DNA of 64,000 nt from Naematelia aurantialba. Its lineage: Eukaryota; Basidiomycota; Tremellomycetes; Tremellales; Naemateliaceae. Positions 10,576 to 21,900 of the stretch are shown here, piece after piece; position 1 is the first letter of the stretch; each line of letters starts with the position of its first letter. Made by a program: the position numbers and the translations under genes. Location of the stretch: positions 2,108,501 through 2,172,500 of the forward strand of contig JAKFAO010000002.1 in the NCBI GenBank assembly GCA_021527695.1. The letters are read 5' to 3'. The notes beneath the pieces were generated by a model. The model did no database searches. It saw only the letters and a program-made list of their open reading frames with translations, and was not told the DNA's origin.

Positions 10576-12639
10576 AGTGGCCCGTTGGAGTCGTCGATAC
10601 GCGAGACGTATCGACATCCGGAGCTCCTCTTGGGATGGTACGAGGCAAGTGGAGCGCGCGGCCTTCTGAGCAGACCCAAGGACACGTGAGAGAGGCATGA
10701 GGTGAGGCGTGAAGTAAGACGTGAGATGAGACGTGAAGCGTGAGATGAGATGTGAGGCGTGAGATGAGACGTGCAAGGAGGCGCTAGGAGACGCTACTGT
10801 ATACCCCGACTCGAGACGTAGCTCTGTAGCCTGCGCCAGTCAATTCCCCAACACTCTACTGTCATTTTGCGCATCATACCAGATTGTACGACGCATGTAT
10901 TCATATGGCCGGATGAGGCTTTCGAGGCACGGCGAGTGACATCCTGGATGACATGCCCGATACCTAGTGACACGCCCGACACCCGCTACTTGCCATCACG
11001 GCCTGTCGCAAGGGTTCGTTCGCTCTGCAGTCGCCGGCGGCATGCAGCTACAGCTGCCATATTCTTGATTGTTTTCAATTTTTGTCCTGCCCTCGTCCTC
11101 GGTATAGAGTATACAATGTATGAGCGGAGTATGGTATGCTCTGAAACGCTGGCCATCAGGGAAGTGCGTGTCATCTCTTCCCTGTCACCAATGCACGCGC
11201 GTTCATCCAACGGGGCATATCTGCCTTGGCATCCGAGACTTTTGAGTAGAAGAGTCGCAGATGGTGAATGGCGGGGTGCGGGTGCGGATTGCGGACGGCA
11301 CAGAGCCCGTCCAATGGGCCTTGTCATTGCTGCGCGTCGGCACCATCACATGGGGTTGGCGCTGGCCTGCTCCGCGTTTGGCCTGCTCCGCGCGTAGCCT
11401 GCGACCGAGCGCCTGAGCGGGCTGCACCTGTGAGCCTGTGAGCCGGAAACGCCACCGCCTGACTACCTGATCGAGCGTGGACATTACTGGTAATATGGTT
11501 GAATGGTGTCAACAACTCGACGGGGCTGTCTTAAGATCCGAGGCGTGTCACTTGTTGCTTCAGTGTTCTACTAGTGTTCTGCTCGTGTCGTGTCGTCGTC
11601 TCGTGTCGTCTCGTGTCGTTCGTCGTCTCGTCTCGTCGCCTCGTCTCTCCGTATTGGCTGCATAGAGTCTTGCACCGCTGAGGATCGAGATTGTCCCGCG
11701 CCACCGCCATCGACAGCGACAGCAACAGCGAGTTCGTCATACCGACTACCGACCTCTGCTTCGACATTGCGACTGTGTTTCTGGCACACCGACAGAGCGA
11801 CACCGGCGTCGTCCTGCTTCCTGCTCGAGCGCAGAGACAACTCGACTGGCTCGATACCACGCTGAAGATACCACGACACGAAAGACCGCGGACACACGCC
11901 GACAACAACAACATCAACGACAACGACAACGACAACGTCGGTTCCCTCGCGGTCGCTCTCGTTCTGGCCTGTGCCTCGATAACCACAAACAACAACGGCG
12001 ACGGTCCCTCGCTCCCGACTGTATCCGGAGCATCGACCTCGACGACACCACTGCTCTCTGAGACCAGTGATTGCCTGACGCACGAACCGCAACGCGGACG
12101 AGCGTTTGCACCCTGTTTCTCCCTCGCCCATCTACCGTCACTCTGATCGCTCGTCCTCTGAACGCTAGAACATCAAGCCCAGAGCACCAAACACGAAATA
12201 CCAAACACCAAACACCCAACACCAAACGGCACTCCCTACCGCCCTTGATCGTCAATCGAATCGCACCGCGTCCAGACCCTCCCGGCCGGGCATTGCGATT
12301 CCCCACGCAGACCTGCATGATCTCGGGCTCAAGCACAACATAGACGTCCGAGACGAACAAACATCGCAGTCACCGACTCGGTCTAAAAGGTGCCATCTCA
12401 TCCTCGCTTCAGTCTGGTGCTAACGAGTCGACAGGTCCTGCTGGACATTACGCTCTTTACTCACCACACTCGTTTTGTAACGCCGCTGCTCCTGCACAAC
12501 GCCTCCCGGGCCTCACCACTCGATCGTTTTGACGAGTTGACGAACGTAACGAATTCGTCACATCGCCACCACCTACCGACCACCACGACGGCCACGCCAA
12601 GTGCTCTAGCCCGCTGCCCCTGGCTGAGACGCTTCGACA
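10576..12639. other. 2 kb gene-poor stretch between the subtilase and a small membrane-protein gene
   Basis: No conserved protein or RNA gene could be recognised. It contains imperfect GTGAGATGAGACGTGAAG-like repeats at 10685-10785. A simple TCGTC/TCGTG region lies at 11583-11655, and a region at 11905-11940 would encode alternating Asn/Asp on the plus strand. The longest frames (176 codons at 10867..11397, 151 at 11691..12146) have no motifs, no plausible signal or domain, and composition like the surrounding DNA. The right part may be a long 5' leader of the next gene. Confidence 0.4.
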
Positions 12640-13563
12640 ATGTCCACCATGACAGAACGACCCCGTATGTCCCCCCCCTCTCTCGTGCTCTGCTTGCTAT
12701 GGTGGTGCTCAGGATAGGACAGCGCGCTATGGGTGGTTTCTCAGGATGGCAGCGCTGACTCCCCTAGGCCTAGCCATCAACCCCTCCTTCCCCAACACCC
12801 CGCCCCCGACATATCCCAGCACCTTTTCCTCGCCAAGCTCATATAGCTTTTCCTCGCCAAGCCCCTATGGCTTTTCCTCGCCGAGCCCATATACTTTCTC
12901 CTCGCCAGGCTCATACTCCTCCTCGCCAGGTTCATACACCTCCTCGCCAGGTTCATACTCCTCCCCGGCCAGCCCACGCCCCTCTTCAGCCTACGGGATG
13001 GGCTCACCCCACACGCCGGCAAAGGACAGAGAGGTGTTCATGGGCGGTTTCGTCAACCATGCAGAGCCGCAGAGCCCGCTCGACGAGAAGCGCGCCATGT
13101 CGATTGAGGTCCCTGGGATCGTGCTGAGTGAGTCGACTGCTTCGCGTCCACCGCTTGATCTGTCGCCACTCCACTTCTTCACCCGTACTGACTACTTCAC
13201 CCGTGCTGATGCAATACAGCCGAACCAGAGATCTACCACGCGCGGACCCCGTCGCCGTCGCCCAAACAGATCCTGCTGCTCTCACCGACCTCGGTCGCTC
13301 TCCCGCTCGACGGGTCCAGCTCCCTCTGCGTCAGTAGCAGCACGGCGCACTCGCACTCGCATTACTTTTCCTCAGCGCCGCGGCCGTTCTCGCCCGCGTT
13401 TCTGGCGCTGATCAATGGCCGCAAGAGCAAGGGCAAGGCCCCAGGCCTGCTGACGACCGTGCGGAGCGTGGTGTTGCTGGCGGTGGTGGCGCTGTGTGGG
13501 TGGCATCTGTGGTCCACGGTTGAGATTGGGGCAGTGGTGGAGGAGGTCGTGGAGGGGTTGTAG
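12640..13563 (+). CDS. Ser/Pro/Tyr-rich protein with a single C-terminal transmembrane segment
   Basis: Three exons (12640..12664, 12753..13127, 13220..13563) join in frame to 247 residues. I do not recognise a family. The N-terminal half is a low-complexity Ser/Pro/Phe/Tyr region with repeats of the type SSPSPYxFSSP and SPGSYSS (about residues 25-75). The middle has conserved-looking pieces (EVFMGGFVNHAE, PSPSPKQILLLSP). Near the end a hydrophobic helix (VRSVVLLAVVALCGWHLW) is preceded by basic residues (GRKSKGKA) and followed by a short acidic tail ending VVEGL. This suggests a tail-anchored or type II membrane protein with a cytosolic disordered domain. The first exon contributes only 8 codons plus one base. 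An alternative start at 12746 would drop it, but the spliced version stays in frame and has ATG in good context. Confidence 0.7.
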
Positions 13564-13767
13564 TGGAAGATTGGAAGAGTGGAGAGTGGTCGAGATGGAA
13601 GATGTGGGGGCATTGCCGACGGGTCGAGACAGAGGTACAGAATGGAACGGCAGGAGAGGGTTGAGGACGCGACGTGATGACAGGAATAATAGCGTCAGAG
13701 GAAGAAGGCAAGGGGGAGAATCAAGAACGAGGTGGGATGCGTACCGCAGTTTTAATGCAGTTGCACA

Positions 13768-13852
13768 GGAGGAGAGGAGGAGGAGGAGGAGGAGGAGGAG
13801 GAGGAGGAGGAGGAGGAGGAGGAGGAGGAGGAGGAGGAGGAGGAGGAGGAGG
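13768..13852. repeat. (GGA)n microsatellite
   Basis: About 27 consecutive GGA trinucleotides lie on the plus strand in the intergenic region, encoding poly-Arg/Gly/Glu on one strand and poly-Pro/Ser/Leu on the other. It is directly followed by a different purine repeat. Confidence 0.9.
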
Positions 13853-13866
13853 AGCAGGAAGAGAGC

Positions 13867-13971
13867 AGAGAGGAGAGAGGAGAGAGGAGAGAGGAGAGAG
13901 GAGAGAGGAGAGAGGAGAGAGGAGAGAGGAGAGAGGAGAGAGGAGAGAGGAGAGAGGAGAGAGGAGAGAGG
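13867..13971. repeat. (AGAGAGG)n minisatellite
   Basis: About 15 near-perfect copies of a 7-bp purine unit (AGAGAGG) lie immediately after the GGA tract. Together they form about 200 bp of pure purine on the plus strand between convergent genes. Confidence 0.9.
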
Positions 13972-14527
13972 ACGGTCTAGCCATGGCTCGGCCGTAGGTG
14001 ACGATATCTCACGAGCGATTATAGACTAGTCCTGGTTCTCACCTGCACAGTAACGCACCACTGCACGACTTACATGCACGGACATTCGCACGGCATTCGC
14101 ACTTGAACAAGAGCCTCATGACACAGAGACACGGAGTACTCTACACGAGTTCTGTGATGCACAAGCACCCACATGATACATGGGTACTTGATACCCACTC
14201 GTCACGCACAGGTTGGGGACATGGTAGGGAACATGCAGGAAATGAACTCTGCGGTTGGAATGATCTGTGCACTGCATGGCTGCGCTGCTCGAGTGAATGG
14301 CAGATTGCTTGATTGCGAGCAATCTCCTTCTCGCTCTAGCATGACGTTGTCGACGCAATGCCTCAGTCGCATCTCGCATACCAGCTGTGAAGGAAGAATA
14401 CACACCTCTACGCCTCTACCCACCTCTGCCTGTACACTTCTACCTCACATCTCTACCTCACATCTCTACCCTACACCTCTGCCTGGATATATCCTGAACA
14501 CTTGGACCCACACCTCCGCCCACACCA

Positions 14528-16816
14528 CTACGTTTCCTCGCCGACGGCGCCTTCGTCTCCCGCGGCCGCTGACCGAGCCTCCGGTGTTGCTGCCGTCGGC
14601 CCAGCGGTCGCGGACGCATCCGCCGTGTTCCCCGAGACTCCTCCCTCGCCGTTTCCCTCGGCAACCTCGTCGTGCAGCTTGACCTCTTCCATGACCTCGT
14701 CCTGCCTGTCTTGCCTGTCCTGTCTGTCCTGCCTATCATGCCTGTCCTGTCTGTCCTGTCTGTCCTGCCTGTCATGCCGATCCTGTCGGTCATGCCGGTC
14801 CTGCCTGTCCTGCCTATCCTGTCTGTCCTGCCTTTCCTGCCTGTCCTGCACCCCCTGCACCCCCTGCACTCCCTGCACCCCTTTCACCCCCTTCGCGTCC
14901 GCCGGGTCCGCCGTTGGGCCCCCGGGGGCATGACTCGCCTGCTCGGCAGTAACAGGCGTTGTCGGGAGTGGCGAGACAGACGCAGCGGGCGATATCACCC
15001 CTTGCTCCTCTAACAGCTCAATCTCGTCTTTCGGTACCTCGATCCCTGAGGATACAGAGTCTGCCTCGGACTGGATAGAAGGCGCAGACGCAGACGCGGC
15101 CGCGGGCGAAACTTTTGCGTTTGTCGCTTCCTTCGACTCCTCGATACCACCGGCGGCATGCTCTGTCGGCTCGCTCGCCATGCTCTCGATACTTTCGGAC
15201 CAAGAGCGTCCCGCCGCTTGACTGGCGATATCGGCTTCTGGTACCGACTACTGTCACCGGCCCTGGCACCGACTCCGACACTGGCCCTGGCCCTGGCCCT
15301 CGCCCCGGCACTGGAGGCGCGTCGCTCGTCCACAACATCGAGCCGCGCGCCTGCTTGCCTCTCCCAAGCGTGCCTTTCCCAACGATCGTCCCGCTTCGTT
15401 GGACGGATGGCGGGACCGGCTCAGCATCTGTCTGGCTGAAGGGATCCTCGCGCGGCTCGGTCTTGGGTAGCAGCGGTTGCCGGCGATTGGTCGGTGAGAT
15501 CTCGTGGTTCCGATCAAGACTCTTCGTCCTTCTTCCCCCATTCTCTCCCTCGTCCTTCTCCCGTCCGCGCTCTACGTGACCCCCCTCCCCTTCGCTTTCC
15601 TCGCTACTGATCTCCTCTTCCTCTTCTTCGTCATTCTCATGGTCGTGATCATTATCGTGGTCGTCGTTGTCATTATCATCGTCGTCGTCATCGTCATCGT
15701 CATCGTCGTCGTCATCGTCGCGGCTTGCAAACGGCCCGATCGCGTCGCGAGGAATCACCAGCAAACTCGGTCCGACGAGCTGATATCGATCGCACAGGCC
15801 TAGGAAGCGGGCATACAGCGACGTTTCTGCTTCGGCCATGGCGAACTCCTCGCGGTGGTGAAAGAACGCGTGGGAGAAGATCCGCGATAGGCGACGGAGC
15901 AGCGAGGGGAAGTGCGACAACGAGGAAGCCGGGATCTGCAGGCTGGAGGTAAGGATTGTCAGCTCAGCTCGAGCCTCGAACAGCAGAGAATGCTGACCGG
16001 GACGGAAAGTTGGTCGAGTTGTTGAGTAGCGCGACCGTCGAGTCCACGCTGTCCGTGTGAGCTGTGGTACCATAAAACACGCCACGCAGCTCACGTATGG
16101 AGGATGTAGTCGATCGCACAGCATTCCTCGGCTTGCTGGCCGTCTTTGTCCCCATGTGCGACGCACAGGTACAGCCACTCGCCGGCCATCATCTTGGGGC
16201 ACGTCTCTTTCGAGCACGTGCCTAGCAGCTGTGTGAGCAGGGGCGTGAGGTCTACAGGTAGACGCCTGGGATTCGTCAGTTTGCGCTCAACCGGTCCGAG
16301 CTCGTATTGTAACTGACCGAAGGTGCTCGTATATCCACTAAAATGGAGTCAGTCACTGCACCGGTCATAGCAAGCCGTGTGTCGAAGAGTGCGGTGTGAG
16401 GTGCATGATGAAGTGCATGGTGAGGGTACGAGGTGTGAGGTCGGAGGTGGCACTAACGACGTCTCGCTCAGGCGCTTTTCCTCCCAAACTCGCATCGCCG
16501 GTCGGAACTTCCACGAGCGCTTTGACATCATGCGGGTCTGAGCGGACCATGAGTGAGAGGTACTCTGCAAGCTGGAAAGGGCCGTTGATTGACGAGAGGG
16601 GCGGGACCGAGCTAGGAGCAGTCTCGTAGTCCTATCATGAAGTGTCAGTACCGTTCACACCGAGCCATGGGCGTCCATGTCGGCGAGCAGCTGTGCGTGA
16701 CTTGTAGTGGCCATTTGCGAGTAGCGCGACTGGTTCGCGCGACTCACCGCTAGCTTGGTCCCTCGTTTGAGGCGGTAGGTGCTTGGCCCAGAAGCGGGCG
16801 GGGGGTTGATGATCAT
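14528..16816 (-). CDS. Phocein-type MOB protein (MOB3/MOB4 homologue) with a long low-complexity tail
   Basis: MOB3/phocein is a STRIPAK complex subunit (with striatin, PP2A and GCK kinases) controlling cell fusion, morphogenesis and septation signalling in fungi. Exons from the start are 16816..16748, 16631..16458, 16337..16318, 16265..16095, 16048..15998, then 15942 down to an intron near 15240, then 15221..14528. The Mob fold is complete. It has FQLAEYLSLMVRSDPHDV and WIYEHLRRLPVDL. The zinc-site region is TCPKMMAGEWLYLCVAHG then ECCAIDYILHTVD, followed by LLNNSTNFPSR and SRIFSHAFFHHREEF. After the domain come roughly 450 residues not found in ordinary MOBs: a poly-Asp run (about 15667-15720) into Glu-rich sequence, a Gly/Pro region, GVQ repeats and an Asp-Arg-Gln repeat. 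The exact donor of the last intron is uncertain. Family call secure; tail reading well supported by two long open frames. Confidence 0.9.
14696..14890 (-). repeat. Coding repeats (Asp-Arg-Gln/His and Gly-Val-Gln) in the MOB3-like tail
   Basis: On the minus strand about 16 copies of a 9-bp-class unit encode DRQ with occasional DRH or ERQ. They are preceded by five copies of a unit encoding GVQ/GVK. The plus strand reads as CCTGTCCTG-type repeats. The frame is the one that continues the MOB3-like C-terminus to its stop at 14528. Confidence 0.8.
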
Positions 16817-17211
16817 CTTGTGTCTCTTGTTGTTCTTCCTGGATGTGATCTCAAGAGCTGACGATGGACTCGACCACTCCGGACTGTAATGCCAAACGCG
16901 CTTTGGTCTGGGATAAAATCCGAAAATAAGCAGGAAACAAATCTCTCGCCACCCGTCAGACGACGAGCGGCAACTGTCAGACATGCCTGTATCTGTTGTC
17001 TTTCTCTTGTGCTTTCTGCATTATCACACTAGCACATGTGTGAGAGTACGAGGACGAGGACGTAGATCACTCGAGACGCAGAGCAACGGGATTGTTTCGC
17101 ACTCGCGACCTTGCGAGCTCTCGCCTCAGCCTCGCCTCAGCTTCGACTCGCCGGCGTCTCGCCTCGCCTGGTTGGACAGCGAGGTGACCTCGCGTGGTGC
17201 AGCAGGGCAAG
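16817..17211. promoter_or_regulatory. Divergent intergenic region between MOB3-like gene and TOA2
   Basis: This 395-bp region lies between start codons facing apart. It is GC-rich on the TOA2 side, with repeated CTCGCCTCAG around 17122-17140, and A/T-richer near 16900-16940. I see no unambiguous promoter element. Confidence 0.4.
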
Positions 17212-18260
17212 ATGGCGTCTACAGGACAGATCTTCTACGAGTTCTACCGCGGCTCTTCGTATGTGGCTCTCCCATTTCTTTCATCCTGCTAGTTCTATCC
17301 CTGCTCAACTCCCGCTCCTGCCCTCCCGTACCAGCGCTCCTGCTTCGTATCCAGCCGTCCCTATCCATCACCTCTAATCCAGCATTGTGCCTGTAACTTT
17401 GAACCATCCATAATTGGGCAAGGGGCATGAGGACGAAAACGGTATAGAATCCGGAGCACAATCGTGACGATACTGGAATGTAGATATGCTTACACAACCG
17501 ACAGGATCGGCACGGCCCTCACCGATTCCCTAGACGAGCTGATCACGGCCGGCGATATCCCCCCACAACTTGCCATGCGGGTCTTACAGCAGGTCAGCTT
17601 ACCGACCTTCATTACATTACATGCCGGACGACTAGCTGACGCTGGCTGGCAGTTTGATAAGAGCCTGACTGAGAATCTGCAGAAAAACGTCAAGAACAAG
17701 ACGACCGTCAAGGTAAGTTCTGGGGCGGGGTTACTGGGGCTGGGGCGGGGTTGTAGGCCTGGGGCTGGATTGCTTGGCTATGTGCGGGTGGACAGGAGAG
17801 GGAAGACCGAGATAGGGGCGAGATGGAAGACTGATCACCACGTAGGGTCACTTGTCGACGTATCGCCTGTGTGATGATGTCTGGACTTTTGTGGTCAAGG
17901 ACCCGCAGTTTAAGATGGAGGGCCAGGGGCATGCGTGAGTGGTCTCGTTTCTTCATTTCTGTGGAAACTGGGTCATTCAAAGCGGAGAGACACGGAACCA
18001 AGGCAATGTCGATGCGGAGAGAGCCTTCCCATATTGAGAACCACTATTTGAGCAGCCATGCCCGCCTCACGGGCCTGCCCCTCACGAATCCGAGATGTCC
18101 CCACATTCCATGATGCCGCAGCGCAGTTGGTTGAAAGAACGCCGGCTGACATCTAAGCGTCGAAATGGTCACTGCGCCCAAGATCAAGATTGTTGCATGC
18201 AAGTCTGGCGATGCGCCCGACGGCAAAAAGGGCGGAGGGAAGAACCAGGACAATTTCTAA
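17212..18260 (+). CDS. TOA2: Transcription initiation factor IIA small (gamma) subunit
   Basis: TFIIA gamma/Toa2 pairs with Toa1 to stabilise TBP on the TATA element during RNA polymerase II initiation. Exons 17212..17258, 17505..17592, 17653..17712, 17846..17934 and 18158..18260 join in frame to 128 residues, the usual size for the family. The N-terminal helical domain is intact ([36 protein letters not shown]). The beta-barrel part is also intact ([19 protein letters not shown], then [11 protein letters not shown]). A short Gly/Lys-rich tail follows ([11 protein letters not shown]). Five small exons in about 1 kb is typical of the window. I see nothing abnormal. Confidence 0.97.
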
Positions 18261-18958
18261 TGGGGTTGGAGTCTCAGACGCCATCTGTCGAGGCTGTGTC
18301 GTCGATATTGGTGGGAGGGGAAAGGTGGTGGGGTGGCGCAAACGCTGGTGTGGGAAGAGGATGAGAGGGTATGGGTATGTAGAGGAGTGTAGAGTACCCT
18401 TCTATTACGATATTTCGATGTTTCGTCAGCATCATGGCATTATGTAAATGTTGTATAGTGTCGTGGCCGCATACGGGGCTCGCAGGTCCTTCCTACGTCC
18501 CCGCTACGCTGGAGTGCGGGGAGTGAGGAGGGAGACGAGAGCAAGGAGAGCAGGCAGACAGACCAGACCATCTTGTAGGTCGAGCGGAGGGGTTAGTCGG
18601 CCGAAAATCTGATTAGATTAACCACATTTTCCGGCGCTTGGGTTTTGTACTTTTGTGACTGCTGTGCCATTGCTTGACATTTTGTCTATACACTCGAGCT
18701 ACTCTAGCTGCATTCGAGCAGGACAGAGCAGACAGAGCGGGTATCGATCTCGCTTTGGGAAAGAAGAGTATCATTCGATACTCTGCCTCTCGATAACTGG
18801 CGACGGGTTGGACTCCCGACCCCGACTGCTCCCTTCTCTTGTCTATCGGTGCATTGTTCTTCGCCTCATCGCTACATCGCCAGTCGTCTACATCGCCAGT
18901 CGTCTACGTCGCTAGTCGCGACGTCATTGCTGCTCCGCCTCGTGTTGGACTTGACGCT
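18261..18958. promoter_or_regulatory. Intergenic region upstream of the ferroxidase
   Basis: This holds the TOA2 3' end and the FET3 promoter. One CGATAA (18791-18796), matching the fungal GATA-factor consensus HGATAR used by iron regulators, lies about 160 bp before the FET3 start. A single 6-bp match is weak evidence. A CCAGTCGTCTACRTCGC direct repeat occurs at 18880-18915. No ORF looks coding. Confidence 0.35.
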
Positions 18959-21900
18959 ATGCGTTCCCTCGCGACTGTCGTAGCTGTCTTGGCGCTCACT
19001 GCCGAGGCGGCCGTGGTCGACTATTACTGGAACATCACGCATGCGCTGGCGAATCCTGCTGGGGTGGGTCTCAAGCCACTACCGCTGCGTCCTACCACTC
19101 AGACTCACCTCTACTTCCTCCTCCCTACCCTGGACTCTATTCCATCTTGCCTTCCCCCACTATGCCGCTTCCCCACTATCCACTATCATCGTCTTCACTG
19201 CGCCTTCCGTACCTTCTACTCATTCACCGTCATGACGATCTTCGACACTTTCCACGCCTCCTTGTCATTCGACCTTGTCCGGTTCTCCCGCCAAGCAGCA
19301 CTGACTCCACATAGCTCAAAGAACGCCGTGTCGTCGGCGTCAACAACACCTGGCCGCCCCCGCCCATCACGCTGACGCAAGGCGATCTCCTCCGATTGCA
19401 CGTAACCAACGGCCTGGGCGACGCGAGCGTCGGCACGGCGGTACACGTACATGGGATGTTCTTCAACGGGAGCAGCTACTATGATGGTGCGGTGGGGATC
19501 ACGCAGTGTTCCATCCCACACGCACACGGAATGACTTACGAGATTGATACTGCGCTGCAGGTGAGCAGCGATGAGCACTATGACCTTTTCACTGCCATGA
19601 TAATCGCCTTTACCGTCACGTACCAGCCGTAGCGGCACGTACCGGCCGTAGCAGCAGTATCAGAAGTGCTCGCGCTGACGAGACAGACTGGGACGTTCTG
19701 GATGCACGGGCACTACCTCGGCCAATACGTCGACGGACTCCGATCTCGTAAGCTCGTCCAGTCGTTACCCATGCGCTGATGCCCGCCAGCGCTCGTCATC
19801 CTTCCTCAGAACGCGACGGGCAGAGGAGACGATGTAGCGTGGGACGACGAATATACGCTCGTCGTTTCTGACTGGTAAATGCCCGAAACAGTTGCTCCAC
19901 CGGGCTATCATCTCCACACACCAACTGTCCTCCCGACCACTATCTCCACACATCAACTGTCCTCCCGGCCATATCTCCACACACCAACTGTCGTCCCGAC
20001 CTCTATCTCCACACAGCAACACTCCTCCCGACCACCCTCATCACACACCAACTGACTCTGCGCAGGTACAACGACGAGCATCGCGAGCTGCTAGACTACT
20101 TCTTGTCGTGGAAGAATCCAACCGGAGCCGAGCCCGTACCCGGTAATTCCCGTACCTCCATGCAAGTTCCACGAGCTGATCAGGCAGACGCCGCTGCAAT
20201 CTACGTCCTGCATGATGGTGCATACTACCCGTCGGCCGAGGCAATCCGTGCTGGCACTGCCACCAATGATCAAGCGTCCGTCCGGTTCCAGCCCGGCAAG
20301 ACCTACAAGATACGGATCATCAACATGTCTGCTCTGGCCAGTGAGTCGTTGCGCCTCTTCTCTACTCTACTAAGAAACTGCGTTGCGTCAACTGCATATC
20401 TATGGGAAGAGGAGAGCATGTCCTACCCTCAGAAGTTCTGACGTCTACTACCGGGATGCACAGGTGCATGCGCAGGGCTGATCCTCCCAGTGTTCCATAT
20501 CAAGCTCGACGGGCACGAGATGTCCATCATCGAGACGGACGGGGTCGAGCTCGAGCCATACCCCGTCGACGTGTTGGAGATCGCCGTGGCGCAGCGGTAC
20601 TCGGTCCTGGTCAGAGCGAGGGATGACGGGAGCGAGAGCCAGAATTGGGCGATGGCGGTCATGCAGGATCCAGGCATGTCAGTCCAGATCCACATCGGTC
20701 ATCATTCCTCAGGCCACCGTACCTCTTCCCAGGTCATATCCCTGTGATACGCCTCTTCTCGTCACCACTCCTTCATAGCCACCACTATCCTTCTTAGCCA
20801 ACACTATTCCTTCTTAGCGGCCATTCCTTCATAGCCACAATTCCTTCATAGCCACAATTCCTTCGTAGCCACAAGTCCTTCATAGCCACCGGTACACGAT
20901 ATTCGCCACCATCACACCTTACGCACAGCTCACGCATGTAGGTACGACGTGTTGCCCGACGAGCTGGTCCTCAACAACACGGTCCAGATCATCTACGACG
21001 CCGCGCAGCCGCTGGCAGAGGCGATCGAGGTGGACGCGTGGCCAGATCTGGACGACAGCCTGTTCGTTCCCGTGTTGAAGAAGGAGATGGCGCCTGCGGA
21101 TATCGAGTATCGACTGGACGTGTGGTTTGACGTGAGTTGCTTTCGGTCTTGCCAGCGTGTCTCTGCATCTACGGAGGGGCGTGGCGTCTCCGCGATTCAT
21201 AAGCCGTGGCGGCTTCTGCCATTCATAACGAGGAGCGCCTTCTGCTCTTCACCAGGCGGTTTTGCTCACCCGCCGCAGACATATGACGATGGAAGCAATC
21301 GTGGCTCATTCAACAACATGTGAGAAACTGTCCTGAACGGCCTACCTGGAGACGCAGGCTCACGCTGGAGTAGTACCTTCCAAGAGCCAAAGACGCCCTC
21401 CGTCTTCACCGCTCTCACGATGGGCAACAATTCCTTCCGTCCGCAGGTATACGGCGCACAGACCAACGCGTTCGCGTATCCGCACATGGCGAACATCGAG
21501 TTGACAGTGTACAACTGGGACAGCGGGTTCCATCCGTTCCACTTCCACGGGTACGTCTGCTGCGATTCCTGGCAGCGCAGAGCGCCCGACTGACGAGCGC
21601 AGGCACGAGTTCCAGCTTGTGCAGAAGAACTTTGACGTGACCGAGGACGACGGGGCGCCAGAGCCGATCCAGCCCAACCCCTCGAGGAGAGATACCGTGA
21701 CGATTCCGCCGCAGGGCAAGGTGGTCTTGCGCTGGAGGGCAGATAACCCAGGAGCATGGTTCTTCCACTGCCACGTGAGTGTGCTGTTCCGCCGTGCTGG
21801 CTACGGCTGCTTGATTGCGTGGATATGGCTGACGGGACGCAGGTCGACTGGCATCTCAGTAGTGAGTTACAGGTGATTGCGTTACAATATATCGTGGCGC

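Larger units (their letters stand above)
13564..14527. other. Convergent intergenic region carrying two purine repeats
   Basis: This lies between the stop at 13563 (plus) and the MOB3-like stop at 14528 (minus). Apart from the two repeat blocks at 13768-13971, it contains no ORF that looks like a gene. The 60-177 codon frames here are repeat translations or shadows. Confidence 0.5.

Noticed and set aside
10867..11397. 176-codon plus-strand ORF
   Set aside because: No motif, no plausible splice partners, and composition like the surrounding non-coding DNA.
14502..15013. Plus-strand Cys/Leu/Ser-rich repeat ORFs
   Set aside because: They are shadows of the minus-strand Asp-Arg-Gln repeats that continue the MOB3-like protein. 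The plus frames have no start context or domain.
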